64,000 bases of DNA from Candidatus Dependentiae bacterium Noda2021 (GTDB lineage: Bacteria > Babelota > Babeliae > Babelales > Vermiphilaceae). Both the position numbers and the translations under genes were made by a program. The DNA lies in NCBI GenBank assembly GCA_020886235.1, contig AP025250.1, positions 496,001 through 560,000 of the forward strand. Reading direction: 5' to 3'. Of this stretch, positions 1-8,720 are shown piece after piece. The notes under the pieces were generated by a model. That model did no database searches and was not told the origin of the DNA. It worked only from the letters and a program-made list of their open reading frames with translations. Position 1 is the stretch's first letter. Each line of letters starts with the position of its first letter.

Positions 1-41
1 ATTATCAGGGGAAAATCTTAACAGATACTTAAGAAAAGATA

Positions 42-66
42 CCCCAAAGACTCCTGGTCATTGGGG
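42..66 (-). terminator. Probable terminator after zapA
   Basis: Ten-base arms pair nine of ten positions around a five-base loop. Read on the minus strand, the hairpin is followed by a T-rich stretch. It lies just after the zapA stop and would end the infC-rpmI-rplT-zapB-zapA transcript. Confidence 0.6.
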
Positions 67-77
67 CTAGAGTTTTG

Positions 78-362
78 TTACAGAAACTTTATGATCTGCT
101 GATCAATAAACTGTATGAGCATTTCTTGCTTTTTTTTATCACACTCTTGAGCAATTTGCGAACCAATAAACTGGCTTGCCAATCTAACAGCAGATAAAAC
201 TGCAACCTTTTTTTCATCGAGGTAGGGCAACTTTTGTGCGATTTCTTTCATGTAAGAATCCACAATAACCGCAGAGCGCATAACGTGTTCTTGCGGCTCA
301 TCACTAATGAGTGTGTATTGATCGCCAAAAATCAAAACTTTGTATTGTTTTGCTTCATTCAT
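78..362 (-). CDS. zapA: Cell division protein ZapA
   Basis: The 94-residue protein has the ZapA layout: a short N-terminal beta/alpha part (KVLIFGDQYTLISDE) followed by a helical C-terminal half used for dimerisation. The length fits the family (about 90-110 residues). ZapA binds FtsZ in the cytoplasm and bundles its filaments at the division site. It begins five bases after the stop of a small coiled-coil gene that resembles ZapB, and a terminator hairpin follows, so it is the last gene of a minus-strand operon containing infC, rpmI and rplT. In many bacteria zapA also lies close to translation genes, which supports the call. Confidence 0.8.
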   Translation of the reverse strand: MNEAKQYKVLIFGDQYTLISDEPQEHVMRSAVIVDSYMKEIAQKLPYLDEKKVAVLSAVRLASQFIGSQIAQECDKKKQEMLIQFIDQQIIKFL

Positions 363-367
363 CGTAA

Positions 368-640
368 TTAACTTTGTGTTTCAACAAGTTCAGTAATACT
401 ACTTATCAAACTACTAACCGCATCTTTAGTAAGAGCTTTTTCTAAGCTTAGCTCTTCTATACGACGCACATCGGTTGTGAGTGATGTTTCTAAAAGTTCA
501 ACTTTAGCAAGTAATTGGCTGTTATCTTCAGCTAATTTTGCATTTTCAACTTTGAGTTCTTTTACTAATTCGATTAACGAAGCAATTTTTTCTTCAAGCA
601 CTGCTAATATTTCCACTTCAACTCCCCTTTTTTTATTCAT
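368..640 (-). CDS. ZapB-like coiled-coil protein
   Basis: The 90-residue protein is almost entirely predicted coiled coil: regular leucine/isoleucine heptads run from about residue 9 to 88 with many Glu and Lys. Size, all-helical makeup and position immediately before zapA suggest a ZapB-like partner that links ZapA to the division septum. Coiled coils are easily confused by sequence, so the function rests mainly on the neighbour. It is probably translated together with zapA. Confidence 0.6.
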   Translation of the reverse strand: MNKKRGVEVEILAVLEEKIASLIELVKELKVENAKLAEDNSQLLAKVELLETSLTTDVRRIEELSLEKALTKDAVSSLISSITELVETQS

Positions 641-691
641 TAATTATCTATGCCCTATTCTAATGAGCAGCAATAATTATTGTCAAGGGAA

Positions 692-1039
692 CTATTCTTG
701 TGCAATGTGAACAAGCTTTGTAAATGCTGCTGGTTCAAAGATTGCAAGTTGGCTTAACATTTTACGGTTAAGTTCAATATTTGCTTTTTTCAAGCCAAAC
801 ATGAAGCGGTTATATGGTAAACCTTGAGCAACTGATGCAGCCTTAATACGAGAAATAAATAAAGCGCGCATGTCGCGTTTTTTTAACTTACGGCCAACAA
901 AAGCATATGCCATTGCACGGAGTAAGGTTTCTTTAGCGCGGCTAAAAATATTTTTGCGCTGGCCCCAGAAGCCTTTAGTTTGTTTAAGTAATTTTTTATG
1001 TCTTTTTTTAACAACCGTACCGCGTTTTACACGTGTCAT
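692..1039 (-). CDS. rplT: 50S ribosomal protein L20
   Basis: This 115-residue, very basic protein matches L20 throughout, with the typical start MTRVKRG, the GRKLKKRD segment in the middle and the NRKMLSQLAIFEP segment near the end. L20 binds 23S rRNA early in large-subunit assembly and in many bacteria represses its own operon. It follows rpmI (L35) and infC in the conserved order infC-rpmI-rplT. The length is close to the usual 117-119 residues and nothing is missing. Confidence 0.97.
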   Translation of the reverse strand: MTRVKRGTVVKKRHKKLLKQTKGFWGQRKNIFSRAKETLLRAMAYAFVGRKLKKRDMRALFISRIKAASVAQGLPYNRFMFGLKKANIELNRKMLSQLAIFEPAAFTKLVHIAQE

Positions 1040-1091
1040 GATAATTCTCCAATAAGATGTAAATAAATAAAGCTAACTCAAAAAGGGTGTC

Positions 1092-1295
1092 TTATGCAGC
1101 TGCGTATGGCATTAAACGGGAAATTCTGCCAAAATCCGCTGAGCTTACATATGCGCTGTGACGCAATGCACGCTTTCTATTGGTTGCTTTTTTAGTGAGT
1201 AAGTGGCGTTTAAATGCTTTAGATCTTTTGATCTTGCCACTTGGAAGACTTTTAAAACGTTTCTTTGCTGCTGAACGTGTTTTCATTTTATTCAT
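1092..1295 (-). CDS. rpmI: 50S ribosomal protein L35
   Basis: The 67-residue basic protein has the L35 signature: [12 protein letters not shown] near the start, then a [16 protein letters not shown] stretch and a KR-rich C-terminus. It is a small structural protein of the large ribosomal subunit. The gene lies between infC and rplT, the order found in most bacteria. A two-residue N-terminal extension (MN) precedes the usual MKT start, so Met4 could also be used. Confidence 0.96.
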   Translation of the reverse strand: MNKMKTRSAAKKRFKSLPSGKIKRSKAFKRHLLTKKATNRKRALRHSAYVSSADFGRISRLMPYAAA

Positions 1296-1323
1296 GAGTA
1301 TTGCTACCTATATACAAAGTTAG

Positions 1324-1872
1324 TTATTTGCCTTTGAGAAAATAAACGCGAGACCACAATGAACCCATTTTGGATTCTTGCTCTTGGATAAGGTTTTTAT
1401 CCATCTCAAATTCTTCAAACGTCTTGTGAATTTTTTGATAAATTTCAGCTCCACGCTCTTCACGAGTAGCATTTTCACGACCTTTGAAAAATACAGTAAT
1501 TTTTACGCGTTTTCCTTCGTTTAAGAAATCAATTGCTTGTCTCATTTTAGTTTGGTAATCATGTTCACCAATCTTAGGACTCAATTTTATTTCTTTAACT
1601 TGGATTACTTTTTGGTGCTTCTTTGCTTCATTCTGCTTTTTCTTTTTTTCATAAAGGGACTTACCAAAATCCATTATTTTAGCTACAGGAATGCCATCCT
1701 TACCTTGTTCGGCAATGATAACCAAATCAAGACGGGCTTCTTGCGCCATGCGCAATGCATCATTTCTGCTAATGGCACCAATGTTTTGACCTTCATGCGT
1801 TATTAACTGCAAGCGAGGAAATCTTATTTTCTCATTGATCAATGGTAAAAGTTCTTTTTTAGTTTCTTTCAA
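1324..1872 (-). CDS. infC: Translation initiation factor IF-3
   Basis: The 182-residue protein matches IF-3 end to end: an N-terminal domain containing INEKIRFP, a basic linker, and the C-terminal domain with KVIQVKEIKLSPKIGEHDYQ. IF-3 keeps 30S subunits apart from 50S and checks start-codon pairing. The start is not ATG. The reported start is TTG at 1872, but an in-frame ATT lies two codons upstream (1876-1878) close to an AGGT motif. Many bacteria start infC with AUU so that IF-3 represses its own translation, so the true start may be 1878. infC follows recA after 45 bases and is probably cotranscribed with rpmI and rplT. Confidence 0.96.
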   Translation of the reverse strand: MKETKKELLPLINEKIRFPRLQLITHEGQNIGAISRNDALRMAQEARLDLVIIAEQGKDGIPVAKIMDFGKSLYEKKKKQNEAKKHQKVIQVKEIKLSPKIGEHDYQTKMRQAIDFLNEGKRVKITVFFKGRENATREERGAEIYQKIHKTFEEFEMDKNLIQEQESKMGSLWSRVYFLKGK

Positions 1873-1917
1873 CGTAATTATACCTATTTTTTATAAGGGA
1901 TATACATCTCTTAACAA

Positions 1918-2955
1918 CTACTTTTTAGAATCAATTATTTCGTGAATTTGAGCTTTAATACTCTCTGCTACTTCTTTATTATTTTTTAAATAATGAAGCA
2001 TTTGCTCTCTTCCTTGAGCCAGCTTTTCACTTCCCATGGAGAACCAAGATCCTGATTGTTGCACTACACCAAAATGGATAGATGCATCGAGTAAATCTAA
2101 TTCACGGCTAATGCCTTCATTAAATAACAGATCGAGTTCAACTTTTTTAAAGGGAGCTGCTACCTTATTTTTAACTATTTTAACCGCAACACGGTTACCA
2201 ACCTGCACTTCATCTTTCTTTAAAGATGCTATGCGACGGACTTCTATACGGATAGAAGAATAGAATTTTAGGGCATTTCCACCGGTAGTTACTTCTTTAG
2301 GGGCAAACGGCATAGCGCCAATATTTTGACGAACCTGGTTAATGAAAATCAAGATAGTTTTTGATTTATGAACAACAGGAGTCAATTTACGAAGCGCTTG
2401 TGACATAAGACGAGCTTGTAAGCCCATATGAGAGTCACCCATTTCACCTTCAAGTTCAGCTTTAGGTACTAATGCAGCGACAGAGTCAATAACCAAAATA
2501 TCAATAGCACCAGATCTAATAAGCATTTCAGCAATATCTAATGCTTGCTCACCATAATCAGGCTGAGAAATGATAAGGTCATCAACGTTTATACCTAGTC
2601 GAGCTGCATGAGCAGGATCAAGAGCGTGCTCGGCATCAATAAACGCACAAATACCGCCCTGGCGTTGTGCCTGAGCAATAGCTTGCATAGCAAGGGTAGT
2701 TTTACCTGAAGCTTCAGGTCCAAAGATTTCTATAACTCTGCCTACGGGAAGACCACCCACACCAATTGCTTGGTCTATTAAAATTGAGCCGGTTGAGATA
2801 GCTTCTACTCGTGAATTGGTAGATTGGCCAAGCACCATTACAGCGCCATTACCATATTGCTTATCAATCTGAGCAAATGTTACCTCAAGGGCCTTCTTCT
2901 TAAGGTCTATTTCAGACCCTGTAGCTACTTTTTTGTTTGCGTTTTCTTTAGCCAT
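1918..2955 (-). CDS. recA: Recombinase RecA
   Basis: The protein is RecA at full length (345 residues from MAKENANKK; an in-frame ATG five codons upstream, at 2970, is possible but less likely). The P-loop GPEASGKTT lies near residue 80, followed by the DNA-binding loops (GDSHMGLQARLMSQALRK region) and the INQVRQNIG segment. RecA forms filaments on single-stranded DNA, catalyses strand exchange and triggers the SOS response. The gene begins 19 bases after the ppiD-like gene and precedes infC, all on the minus strand. No inteins or losses are seen. Confidence 0.97.
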   Translation of the reverse strand: MAKENANKKVATGSEIDLKKKALEVTFAQIDKQYGNGAVMVLGQSTNSRVEAISTGSILIDQAIGVGGLPVGRVIEIFGPEASGKTTLAMQAIAQAQRQGGICAFIDAEHALDPAHAARLGINVDDLIISQPDYGEQALDIAEMLIRSGAIDILVIDSVAALVPKAELEGEMGDSHMGLQARLMSQALRKLTPVVHKSKTILIFINQVRQNIGAMPFAPKEVTTGGNALKFYSSIRIEVRRIASLKKDEVQVGNRVAVKIVKNKVAAPFKKVELDLLFNEGISRELDLLDASIHFGVVQQSGSWFSMGSEKLAQGREQMLHYLKNNKEVAESIKAQIHEIIDSKK

Positions 2956-2974
2956 AATTTCATTCTGCAATTAA

Positions 2975-4921
2975 TTATTGTTGTGTCGAGATTTGAGAAG
3001 GATTAAACTTTATTGTAGCATTTCTGTACAAAGAAGCAACAAGTCCATTGAGAAGAATCATTGATCCTTGCTTGGTCAAATGCTCTTTTATTTCGCTTTT
3101 TTTGGCCTCAAATAATGACTCGTCAAATGGGGTAATTTCATCAAGCCTGACCACATATCCGTTAGTAGAGCCAGTCGATGTTTGAATAGAACCGACTTGT
3201 TCTAACTGAAATAATTGGCCCGCTTGGATGCCTTTTCTTTGAAGTACATCTAATGAATTTTTATCTGATTTCTTCAAGAATGATGTTTGTTCAAGCGTAA
3301 CTCCCGGAACTTTTCTTACCTCATCAAGGCGTCCTGCAGCTAAAGGAGCTTTTATCTGCTCAATAACTTCTTGTATTTTGTCCTGAGCTCTTTGCAGGTA
3401 CATGTCAGCCAAAACAGCGTCTTTTACTGCTGTTATTTCAGGGTTGAAGGCAGGAGTAATAGTATCTAGTCTAACCAATACACCTTCTTGCGCATTAGCA
3501 AATGAGGTATGGTTACCTGTACTGATTTTAAACAATGCTTGTGCTACTTGAGATGAATCAGCTGCAGTATGGGAAACTGTTTGCTTTTTGCCACCTTTGT
3601 CAGCAACAAACTGAGCAATTGCCTCAGGATTAGTTCTTGATTGCTCAATAGCCGCACGTGAATCTGTAGTAAATTGAGTTGCAAATTTCTTTTGTAAGAG
3701 TTCTTTGCGAATAGTAGACTCAACCGCTGATAATGGTTTAAAATCAGGGCCTTTGCGTGTTACGCGTTGTAAAATTTCAAAACCTTTATCAGTTTTAATC
3801 ACATCAGAAATATCACCGTCATTTTTCAATAAGAATGCGGCCATTTCACGTTGTTTATCTTGTGTTCCTTTTACAAAGAAAGGAAGTAATCCACCGTTAG
3901 CTGCAGACTCTTTGTCCGCTGAAATTTCTTGTGCAATACGGGCAAATGATGATGGGTCTTGTAGCAATTCAGCTTTTACCTGCTGTGCTTTTTGGAAAAT
4001 ATCATTTTCTTCAGATGCATTTGGTACTGCAAACAATATTCTTCTTACTTGAATTTGTACCGGGCGCTCTTGATAATCAGACTGATGAGAGTTGTAGTAT
4101 TGAGCTACTTCTTGCGCGGTTATAGTAATACCATAACGTGCTGGATCAAAAGTCCATGTAGTACCAGCGCGAGATTCTGCAACGGCATAACGATTTACAT
4201 TATTATTGTAAAAAGAACTAATTTCTTCATCAGTAATTGCTTGTTTTTCAACCTCAGCTTTAATGGTATCTAATGATATGGTAGCAACGGTAAATTTTTT
4301 ACCAGAATATTCGTTAACAAAATGATTTCTGATCGCTAATGCAGGCACATAGTAAGCACCTTTAGCAAGCTGAGTGAAGATCATTCGCTTAAGAGCGTTA
4401 GACAATGATGATTCAAATTCAGCGGTACTCAGTCCAGCACGCTTTAAATAGTCACGTAACAACTGAGGGTTTATCATGCCTTGTTCTAAGACAAACGGTG
4501 GAACGAGATCTCCAATTGTTTGTAAAAATTCAGGATCATGTAATAATTCTCTGCTTAAATCAGCATCATTTACCAAGCCAGACTTATATGCCGCTTGATC
4601 AAGTAATAATTGTTGGGTTAATACTTCAAGCGCTTGCTCCTGGGGATCAGTGCTAATACCTAGCATTTGCATCCACATATCAGCATAACCGCCCAGCTGT
4701 GCACGAATCGCTTTTATTTCTTGCTCTTGATAAAACGCTTTACGCGCAAATTCAGGGTATGAAATAGTTGTGCCATTAATCTTTGCAATCCACTGTGCAG
4801 GAGAGAAAGAAGTTTTTACAAGTTCTATAACGGAAAAAATTCCCGCTACCGCTAGTAAGCAAACCCATAAAACAATCTTAAATGCTCTACTTTTAATGTG
4901 CTTCCTCATTGCAGTTATCAT
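2975..4921 (-). CDS. ppiD: Periplasmic folding chaperone, PpiD/SurA type
   Basis: The 648-residue protein has one N-terminal membrane segment (about residues 17-34), a SurA-like N-terminal chaperone region, and a parvulin-type prolyl isomerase domain at about 286-390 (starts RPVQIQVRRILF, contains NGGLLPFF and DGDISDVIKT). This is the PpiD arrangement: membrane-anchored, facing the periplasm and helping exported proteins fold. That fits a genome rich in exported proteins. The start at 4921 is chosen because an AAAGG ribosome-binding motif lies six bases upstream; a second Met four codons later has none. It lies just before recA. Confidence 0.85.
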   Translation of the reverse strand: MITAMRKHIKSRAFKIVLWVCLLAVAGIFSVIELVKTSFSPAQWIAKINGTTISYPEFARKAFYQEQEIKAIRAQLGGYADMWMQMLGISTDPQEQALEVLTQQLLLDQAAYKSGLVNDADLSRELLHDPEFLQTIGDLVPPFVLEQGMINPQLLRDYLKRAGLSTAEFESSLSNALKRMIFTQLAKGAYYVPALAIRNHFVNEYSGKKFTVATISLDTIKAEVEKQAITDEEISSFYNNNVNRYAVAESRAGTTWTFDPARYGITITAQEVAQYYNSHQSDYQERPVQIQVRRILFAVPNASEENDIFQKAQQVKAELLQDPSSFARIAQEISADKESAANGGLLPFFVKGTQDKQREMAAFLLKNDGDISDVIKTDKGFEILQRVTRKGPDFKPLSAVESTIRKELLQKKFATQFTTDSRAAIEQSRTNPEAIAQFVADKGGKKQTVSHTAADSSQVAQALFKISTGNHTSFANAQEGVLVRLDTITPAFNPEITAVKDAVLADMYLQRAQDKIQEVIEQIKAPLAAGRLDEVRKVPGVTLEQTSFLKKSDKNSLDVLQRKGIQAGQLFQLEQVGSIQTSTGSTNGYVVRLDEITPFDESLFEAKKSEIKEHLTKQGSMILLNGLVASLYRNATIKFNPSQISTQQ

Positions 4922-4939
4922 ATGCAGCCTTTCTTTTGA

Positions 4940-5581
4940 TTACTGGCCAATTATTATTGGCACTATATCTTTTATACGTTCATATGCTTTTATACGTTCT
5001 ATTACTCCTAAAAATGCTAATTCGTCGGTAAACATAGGAGTAATAGCTTGATACCATGTCACGAGTCGCCCTTTTTTGGTGCGGCTTTGTATCTTTTTTA
5101 TTTCAACACAAATATCTTTTTCCGACAATCTCTTTTGAAATGCAAGTGCAGCTTTTTGAGTACCAAAGCCTGATAGCTTGGCGTAATAATGCTTAGTTGG
5201 TTGCGGTTCTTGTTCTGACGTTTCTGCAACTTCTAACGGCGCTGATTCTTGATTGCCTTCAGAAGATAATGTTTGAATAGAATCAGAAGCAACTGTTTCT
5301 TGTTCATCGTTTGTATCTTCTGATTTAACATCATATAACACACACAATGAAGAATATATTTGATCAGCTAACGATTCTTGATCTACTTTATGAGAAAATT
5401 CTGTGAGTGCTTTTTTTTGACCTAAGAAAAAACCGCTAATAAAGACAAGAAATGTTACTAATATACCACCAGCAATGAGAGCACTCGCTTGTCGCGGCTC
5501 TATTATGAGTCCGTTGTTGACTCGATCAGAAAAAGAGGAAGAATTGGATTTGAGCTTACGCTCTTTTGGTGGCACATTCAT
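4940..5581 (-). CDS. Membrane-anchored SPOR-domain-like protein
   Basis: The 213-residue protein has a short cytoplasmic N-terminus, one membrane segment (about 34-54), an acidic low-complexity linker (about 80-128) and a C-terminal domain (about 131-210). That domain starts HYYAKLSGFGTQKAAL and resembles SPOR peptidoglycan-binding domains, which recognise stem-peptide-free glycan at septa. This is the layout of FtsN/DedD-like division proteins. The start overlaps the end of miaA by 26 bases, suggesting translational coupling. The SPOR match is weak, as is usual for this divergent domain. Confidence 0.6.
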   Translation of the reverse strand: MNVPPKERKLKSNSSSFSDRVNNGLIIEPRQASALIAGGILVTFLVFISGFFLGQKKALTEFSHKVDQESLADQIYSSLCVLYDVKSEDTNDEQETVASDSIQTLSSEGNQESAPLEVAETSEQEPQPTKHYYAKLSGFGTQKAALAFQKRLSEKDICVEIKKIQSRTKKGRLVTWYQAITPMFTDELAFLGVIERIKAYERIKDIVPIIIGQ

Positions 5582-6521
5582 TCTTAGCTGATTTCATTAT
5601 TAAGTGTGGGTGATTTAACACCTGCTTAATATATAATTCAAATGGCTGCAAAGTCAAGTTCAGGGTAAGCCAGTCACTCGTGCAAGAGCTTCCTAAAAGT
5701 GCCTTGCGCACTTCTCTTTCAAGTCCTGCAGCAAACACCAATTGGCGTTTTGCATAATGACGAGTCTTTTTTTGAATTTCACTTATCAACCAGCTTTTTG
5801 AAGAATGTGAACTGCTCAGATACGTAATAATATCATCGTAACCAATAATTTTTTTATCTTGTAAAAAGCTTTGCCATGATGTATTCATGAGCGATTGCAC
5901 TTCTTGTATCCATCCTTGTTCAATCATCAGATGGGTGCGTGCATTTATTCTGCTATTTAAATCAAGGCGATCACGCGTTAGGTTGAGTAATAAGAATGAC
6001 TGAACGGGATTAAAAAGTGGCGCTAATGTCGATGGTTTTTTTCCCGTCTGATACCAAATATCAAGCGCACGAGTAACACGATATACATCATGAGGGTGCA
6101 ATTGAGCGGCGCGTTCAGGATCAATTGCATTGAGCAAGTCCCAGCGCTTTTCTGGCTCGGGATATTCCTGCTCTGTTGGCTCTACTGAGGGCAACTCAAC
6201 AGGAGGAAACAATAATGATTTTAGGTAAAAACCAGAACCACCCACCAAAATGGGTACTTTACCTTTTGCTATAATTTCTTCAATTTTCTGTTGAATGAAT
6301 GAGCGATACTGCGCAACGGTATAATTTACCGGTTCTGTAATTATATCAAACCCGTGATGGGCCACCGGCTTAGTTTTCCATTCTGGTTTTGCGGTGCCAA
6401 TTGCTAACGGTTGGTAACACTGGCCCATATCCATGTTGATAATTTCTGAGGGCAAGTATTGAGCTAATTGATCGGCAAAATCTGTTTTACCGCTGGCGGT
6501 AGGACCATAAATAATAATCAT
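5556..6521 (-). CDS. miaA: tRNA dimethylallyltransferase
   Basis: The 321-residue protein begins MIIIYGPTASGKTDFA, the MiaA P-loop, and has the family segments INMDMGQCYQ, IGTAKP, GGSGFYLKSLL and YAKRQLVF. MiaA adds a dimethylallyl group to A37 of tRNAs that read codons starting with U. The family's usual DSxQ-type motif appears here as MDMGQ. The start codon overlaps the stop of the preceding small gene (ATGA). The length is normal. Confidence 0.92.
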   Translation of the reverse strand: MIIIYGPTASGKTDFADQLAQYLPSEIINMDMGQCYQPLAIGTAKPEWKTKPVAHHGFDIITEPVNYTVAQYRSFIQQKIEEIIAKGKVPILVGGSGFYLKSLLFPPVELPSVEPTEQEYPEPEKRWDLLNAIDPERAAQLHPHDVYRVTRALDIWYQTGKKPSTLAPLFNPVQSFLLLNLTRDRLDLNSRINARTHLMIEQGWIQEVQSLMNTSWQSFLQDKKIIGYDDIITYLSSSHSSKSWLISEIQKKTRHYAKRQLVFAAGLEREVRKALLGSSCTSDWLTLNLTLQPFELYIKQVLNHPHLIMKSAKNECATKRA

Positions 6522-6831
6522 GATTTTGGATAGTTGTCTGCAATAAAGGTTTTTAAATTAGCAAGACGCTTTTGCACGTTAGCTTCCCATATGGCATTTT
6601 CTACCACTTCCTTTACTTCTTCTGGAGTAAGAACAAAGTTTGTTATCTCTGCGTTTTGCGCACACACGGCAGTTACGTATTCCCATGATGCATCAACATT
6701 GCTATCAACCGCCTTAAATTGCTCTTTTGTTAAAAAAGGCAATGTGCGAGAAGATTTGCGAGGGACGTATTTTCTGAAGCACTTAGGCCAAGAGAAAATA
6801 CTAATGTAAATAAAGTTATAAAAAATTTCAT
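6518..6831 (-). pseudogene. Small exported protein split by a frameshift
   Basis: An ATG at 6831, with AAAAGG seven bases upstream, opens a frame with a clear signal peptide (MKFFITLFTLVFSLGLSA) that stops after about 33 codons. A 74-codon frame reaching the miaA start continues from the same place. The frames meet at a run of six T (minus strand; 6732-6737). One more T would join them into a protein of about 104 residues reading HCLFLTKEQ across the joint. This may be a decayed gene, a sequence error or slippage. The function of the protein is unknown. The downstream frame ends in an ATGA overlap with miaA. Confidence 0.6.
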
Positions 6832-6864
6832 AAATATACCTTTTTGAAATTAAACTATAACTTG

Positions 6865-6892
6865 ATTATAGCAGATTTAATCTACAGCACAA
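6865..6892 (-). promoter_or_regulatory. Possible promoter of the 6831-5' operon
   Basis: On the minus strand a perfect -10 box TATAAT lies 16 bases after TTGTGC, a partial -35 box. It would start transcription about 30 bases before the ATG at 6831 and could drive the miaA-to-zapA block. Confidence 0.45.
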
Positions 6893-6906
6893 CAAAAGCA
6901 GGGGAA

Positions 6907-7454
6907 TTAATATCCCTTTACCCAATTATTACCCGGCAGTTTTTTTGGAGGTTCTATCTTAGGAGCAGTTTGCAGATCTCGAGATATTTCATTTTCCAAA
7001 ATTTGTTGGTGCACAACCCGTCGCTCTGTCTCGTTGAGCAACAGAATATCTTTTTGTTGCACATTATTTTTCAGAGGTAATCCTGATTGTGTTTTGCCAA
7101 AGCTACCTTTTTGCGGGCGCAATACTCCCTTTTCATAGGCAAGATACAATGTTTTGCCCGGCCTAAACGCATACATGGGTTCTTGGGGCTGTGCTGGTGA
7201 GCCTACCCGTACATATGTTGGATACTGCGTATCAAGAGCCACACTCACCGACGATAGCTTACTACCCTGAGCTGCTGGAACTGTTTTATCAATCTGCACA
7301 GCAGGTATAAAGCGCGTTGAGCCGTCAACCAATCGCTGCTCGCGCGCGGGTTGCATGATAGTAATAACAAGGGCTTAGCATCGTGATTTCTAAGCTCAAA
7401 ATTGCCTTGCACACTTGCAACAACCAGAAAAAGGCTGAAAATATACGTTTTCAC
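6907..7454 (-). pseudogene. Third tandem RPQKG-family exported protein, frameshifted
   Basis: A GTG at 7454 (AGGA nine bases before it) starts a signal peptide followed by NFELRNHDAKPL. The homologous continuation (VITIMQPAREQRL...) is in another frame, running to 6907. Compared with the intact neighbour, which has NFELRNHETYP and then TKVSSV, PTYV, LRPQKG and TQSGL, the whole protein is present and only one base is missing near 7364-7378, in or beside a CCC/TT run. It would be about 180 residues. The downstream part has the family motifs PTYVRVGS, LRPQKGSF and TQSGLPL. Recent inactivation or a sequencing error would both explain this. Confidence 0.7.
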
Positions 7455-7464
7455 AATGACAATC

Positions 7465-8106
7465 CTAATACTTTTTCAACTCTTCAAGTCGTTTTCTCAG
7501 CATCTGCTCGTATTCTTCATCAGTTAAATCATCATAGTTTGCATCATTATTACGATTATCAGGTGCCATGTTTTGTATTTCATTAAGGAGTGTTTTTGCC
7601 TCAAGCTCTAAGCTCTTATTAAGTTCTGCAACTTGGTTATCAGTAAGACGTACTACTTGATACGGCTTAACATTTTCTACTAATGGAAATCCTGATTGCG
7701 TAAAGTTACTAAAGAATTTACCCTTTTGTGGACGCAAAGACCCATTGTCATATGCTACGTACAAGGTTCTTTTTTCTGGCGTTGCATACACTTCTGTTAC
7801 AAGGGTGTCGCCTTTTTTATAGGACACTTGAAAGTAAGTAGCTCTACGAGGATCTACAGAACCCGCCCAAGAATCGATCGCATTGCCTGATTTGCCATTA
7901 ATCAAAATTAAATCACCGATGGCGCTTTTAACGTGAGTCTTAGTTTCTGGAAAAACCGTACGATCGATCACATCTTGACCCTTTTGCAAGGTACGCACAA
8001 ATATAGGAAATTTTTCATGATTTCGTATTTCGACATTAGCTTGTATGTCGCGCGCCTGGCAATAGGTACTTACAATACATAGAAGAACGATTATAATACG
8101 CTTCAT
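7465..8106 (-). CDS. Exported protein, RPQKG/TQSG family (copy 2)
   Basis: The 213-residue protein has a signal peptide ending near residue 19 (MKRIIIVLLCIVSTYCQA). It shares with both neighbours an N-terminal E-[IL]-RNH motif and a C-terminal core, LRPQKGKFF...TQSGFPL, followed by NV and a conserved run of hydrophobic residues. It is longer than its relatives because of a charged C-terminal tail rich in Glu, Asp and Asn. I do not recognise the family. The even spacing of beta-strand-like segments suggests a small all-beta exported domain. It belongs to a tandem array of three on the minus strand, probably from gene duplication. Confidence 0.75.
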   Translation of the reverse strand: MKRIIIVLLCIVSTYCQARDIQANVEIRNHEKFPIFVRTLQKGQDVIDRTVFPETKTHVKSAIGDLILINGKSGNAIDSWAGSVDPRRATYFQVSYKKGDTLVTEVYATPEKRTLYVAYDNGSLRPQKGKFFSNFTQSGFPLVENVKPYQVVRLTDNQVAELNKSLELEAKTLLNEIQNMAPDNRNNDANYDDLTDEEYEQMLRKRLEELKKY

Positions 8107-8121
8107 TAGTGATCCTTTTAT

Positions 8122-8622
8122 TTATTTACCCATATATTGTGAATTGTCTTCAACTAGTCTAATATCTTGCTCAGTGAGTCTCATGATAAGTTTTTCTGGT
8201 ACGTTATTGGACAACGAAAGACCAGACTGGGTAACTTTTCCAAAAAAAGTACCTTTTTGAGGACGCAATTGACCATTTTCAAATGCAAGAAAAAGATTTT
8301 TACTTGAAGGCAGTCCGTAATACAGAGTTACATCGCCACCATCTTGGTAGTATGAAATTATCACATAGGTAGGCTTGTGAGTATCAACTGAATGTTGTAC
8401 CGAACTTACTTTAGTTGCCGTTTTTGCTGGAACCGTAGTTTGATAACGGGTCGCAGAAGATTTAATTATTTTCCCCATCTCGTAACGTGCACCAGCCTGT
8501 TGGATTAATTTTAGTGAAATGGGATATGTTTCATGGTTTCTAAGTTCAAAGTTTATAGTAGCTGCACTCATGCCTGAGCATATACTCAAACAGCTTACTA
8601 ATAGCGCTAACTGCTTTTTCAT
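8122..8622 (-). CDS. Exported protein, RPQKG/TQSG family (copy 1)
   Basis: From the ATG at 8622 (AAAGGA five bases upstream) the protein has 166 residues. A signal peptide (MKKQLALLVSCLSICSGMSA) is followed by NFELRNHETYP, a central TKVSSV...PTYVIISY segment and the family core LRPQKGTFF...TQSGLSL. It is the most compact intact member of the three-gene array and served as reference for recognising the frameshift in the third. Function unknown. Alternating hydrophobic residues suggest beta structure. Confidence 0.75.
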   Translation of the reverse strand: MKKQLALLVSCLSICSGMSAATINFELRNHETYPISLKLIQQAGARYEMGKIIKSSATRYQTTVPAKTATKVSSVQHSVDTHKPTYVIISYYQDGGDVTLYYGLPSSKNLFLAFENGQLRPQKGTFFGKVTQSGLSLSNNVPEKLIMRLTEQDIRLVEDNSQYMGK

Positions 8623-8720
8623 GATATTCCTTTGCATATTTGATTTATTATTCTATTAGAATATAACAAAGGGCGTTTACGCGAAGCAATACATGATATA
8701 TTTTAGTGCAATTAAAAGCC

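Noticed and set aside
1-77. Possible 6S RNA downstream of zapA.
   Set aside because: Only a terminator-like hairpin is visible; the long interrupted duplex of 6S RNA is not.
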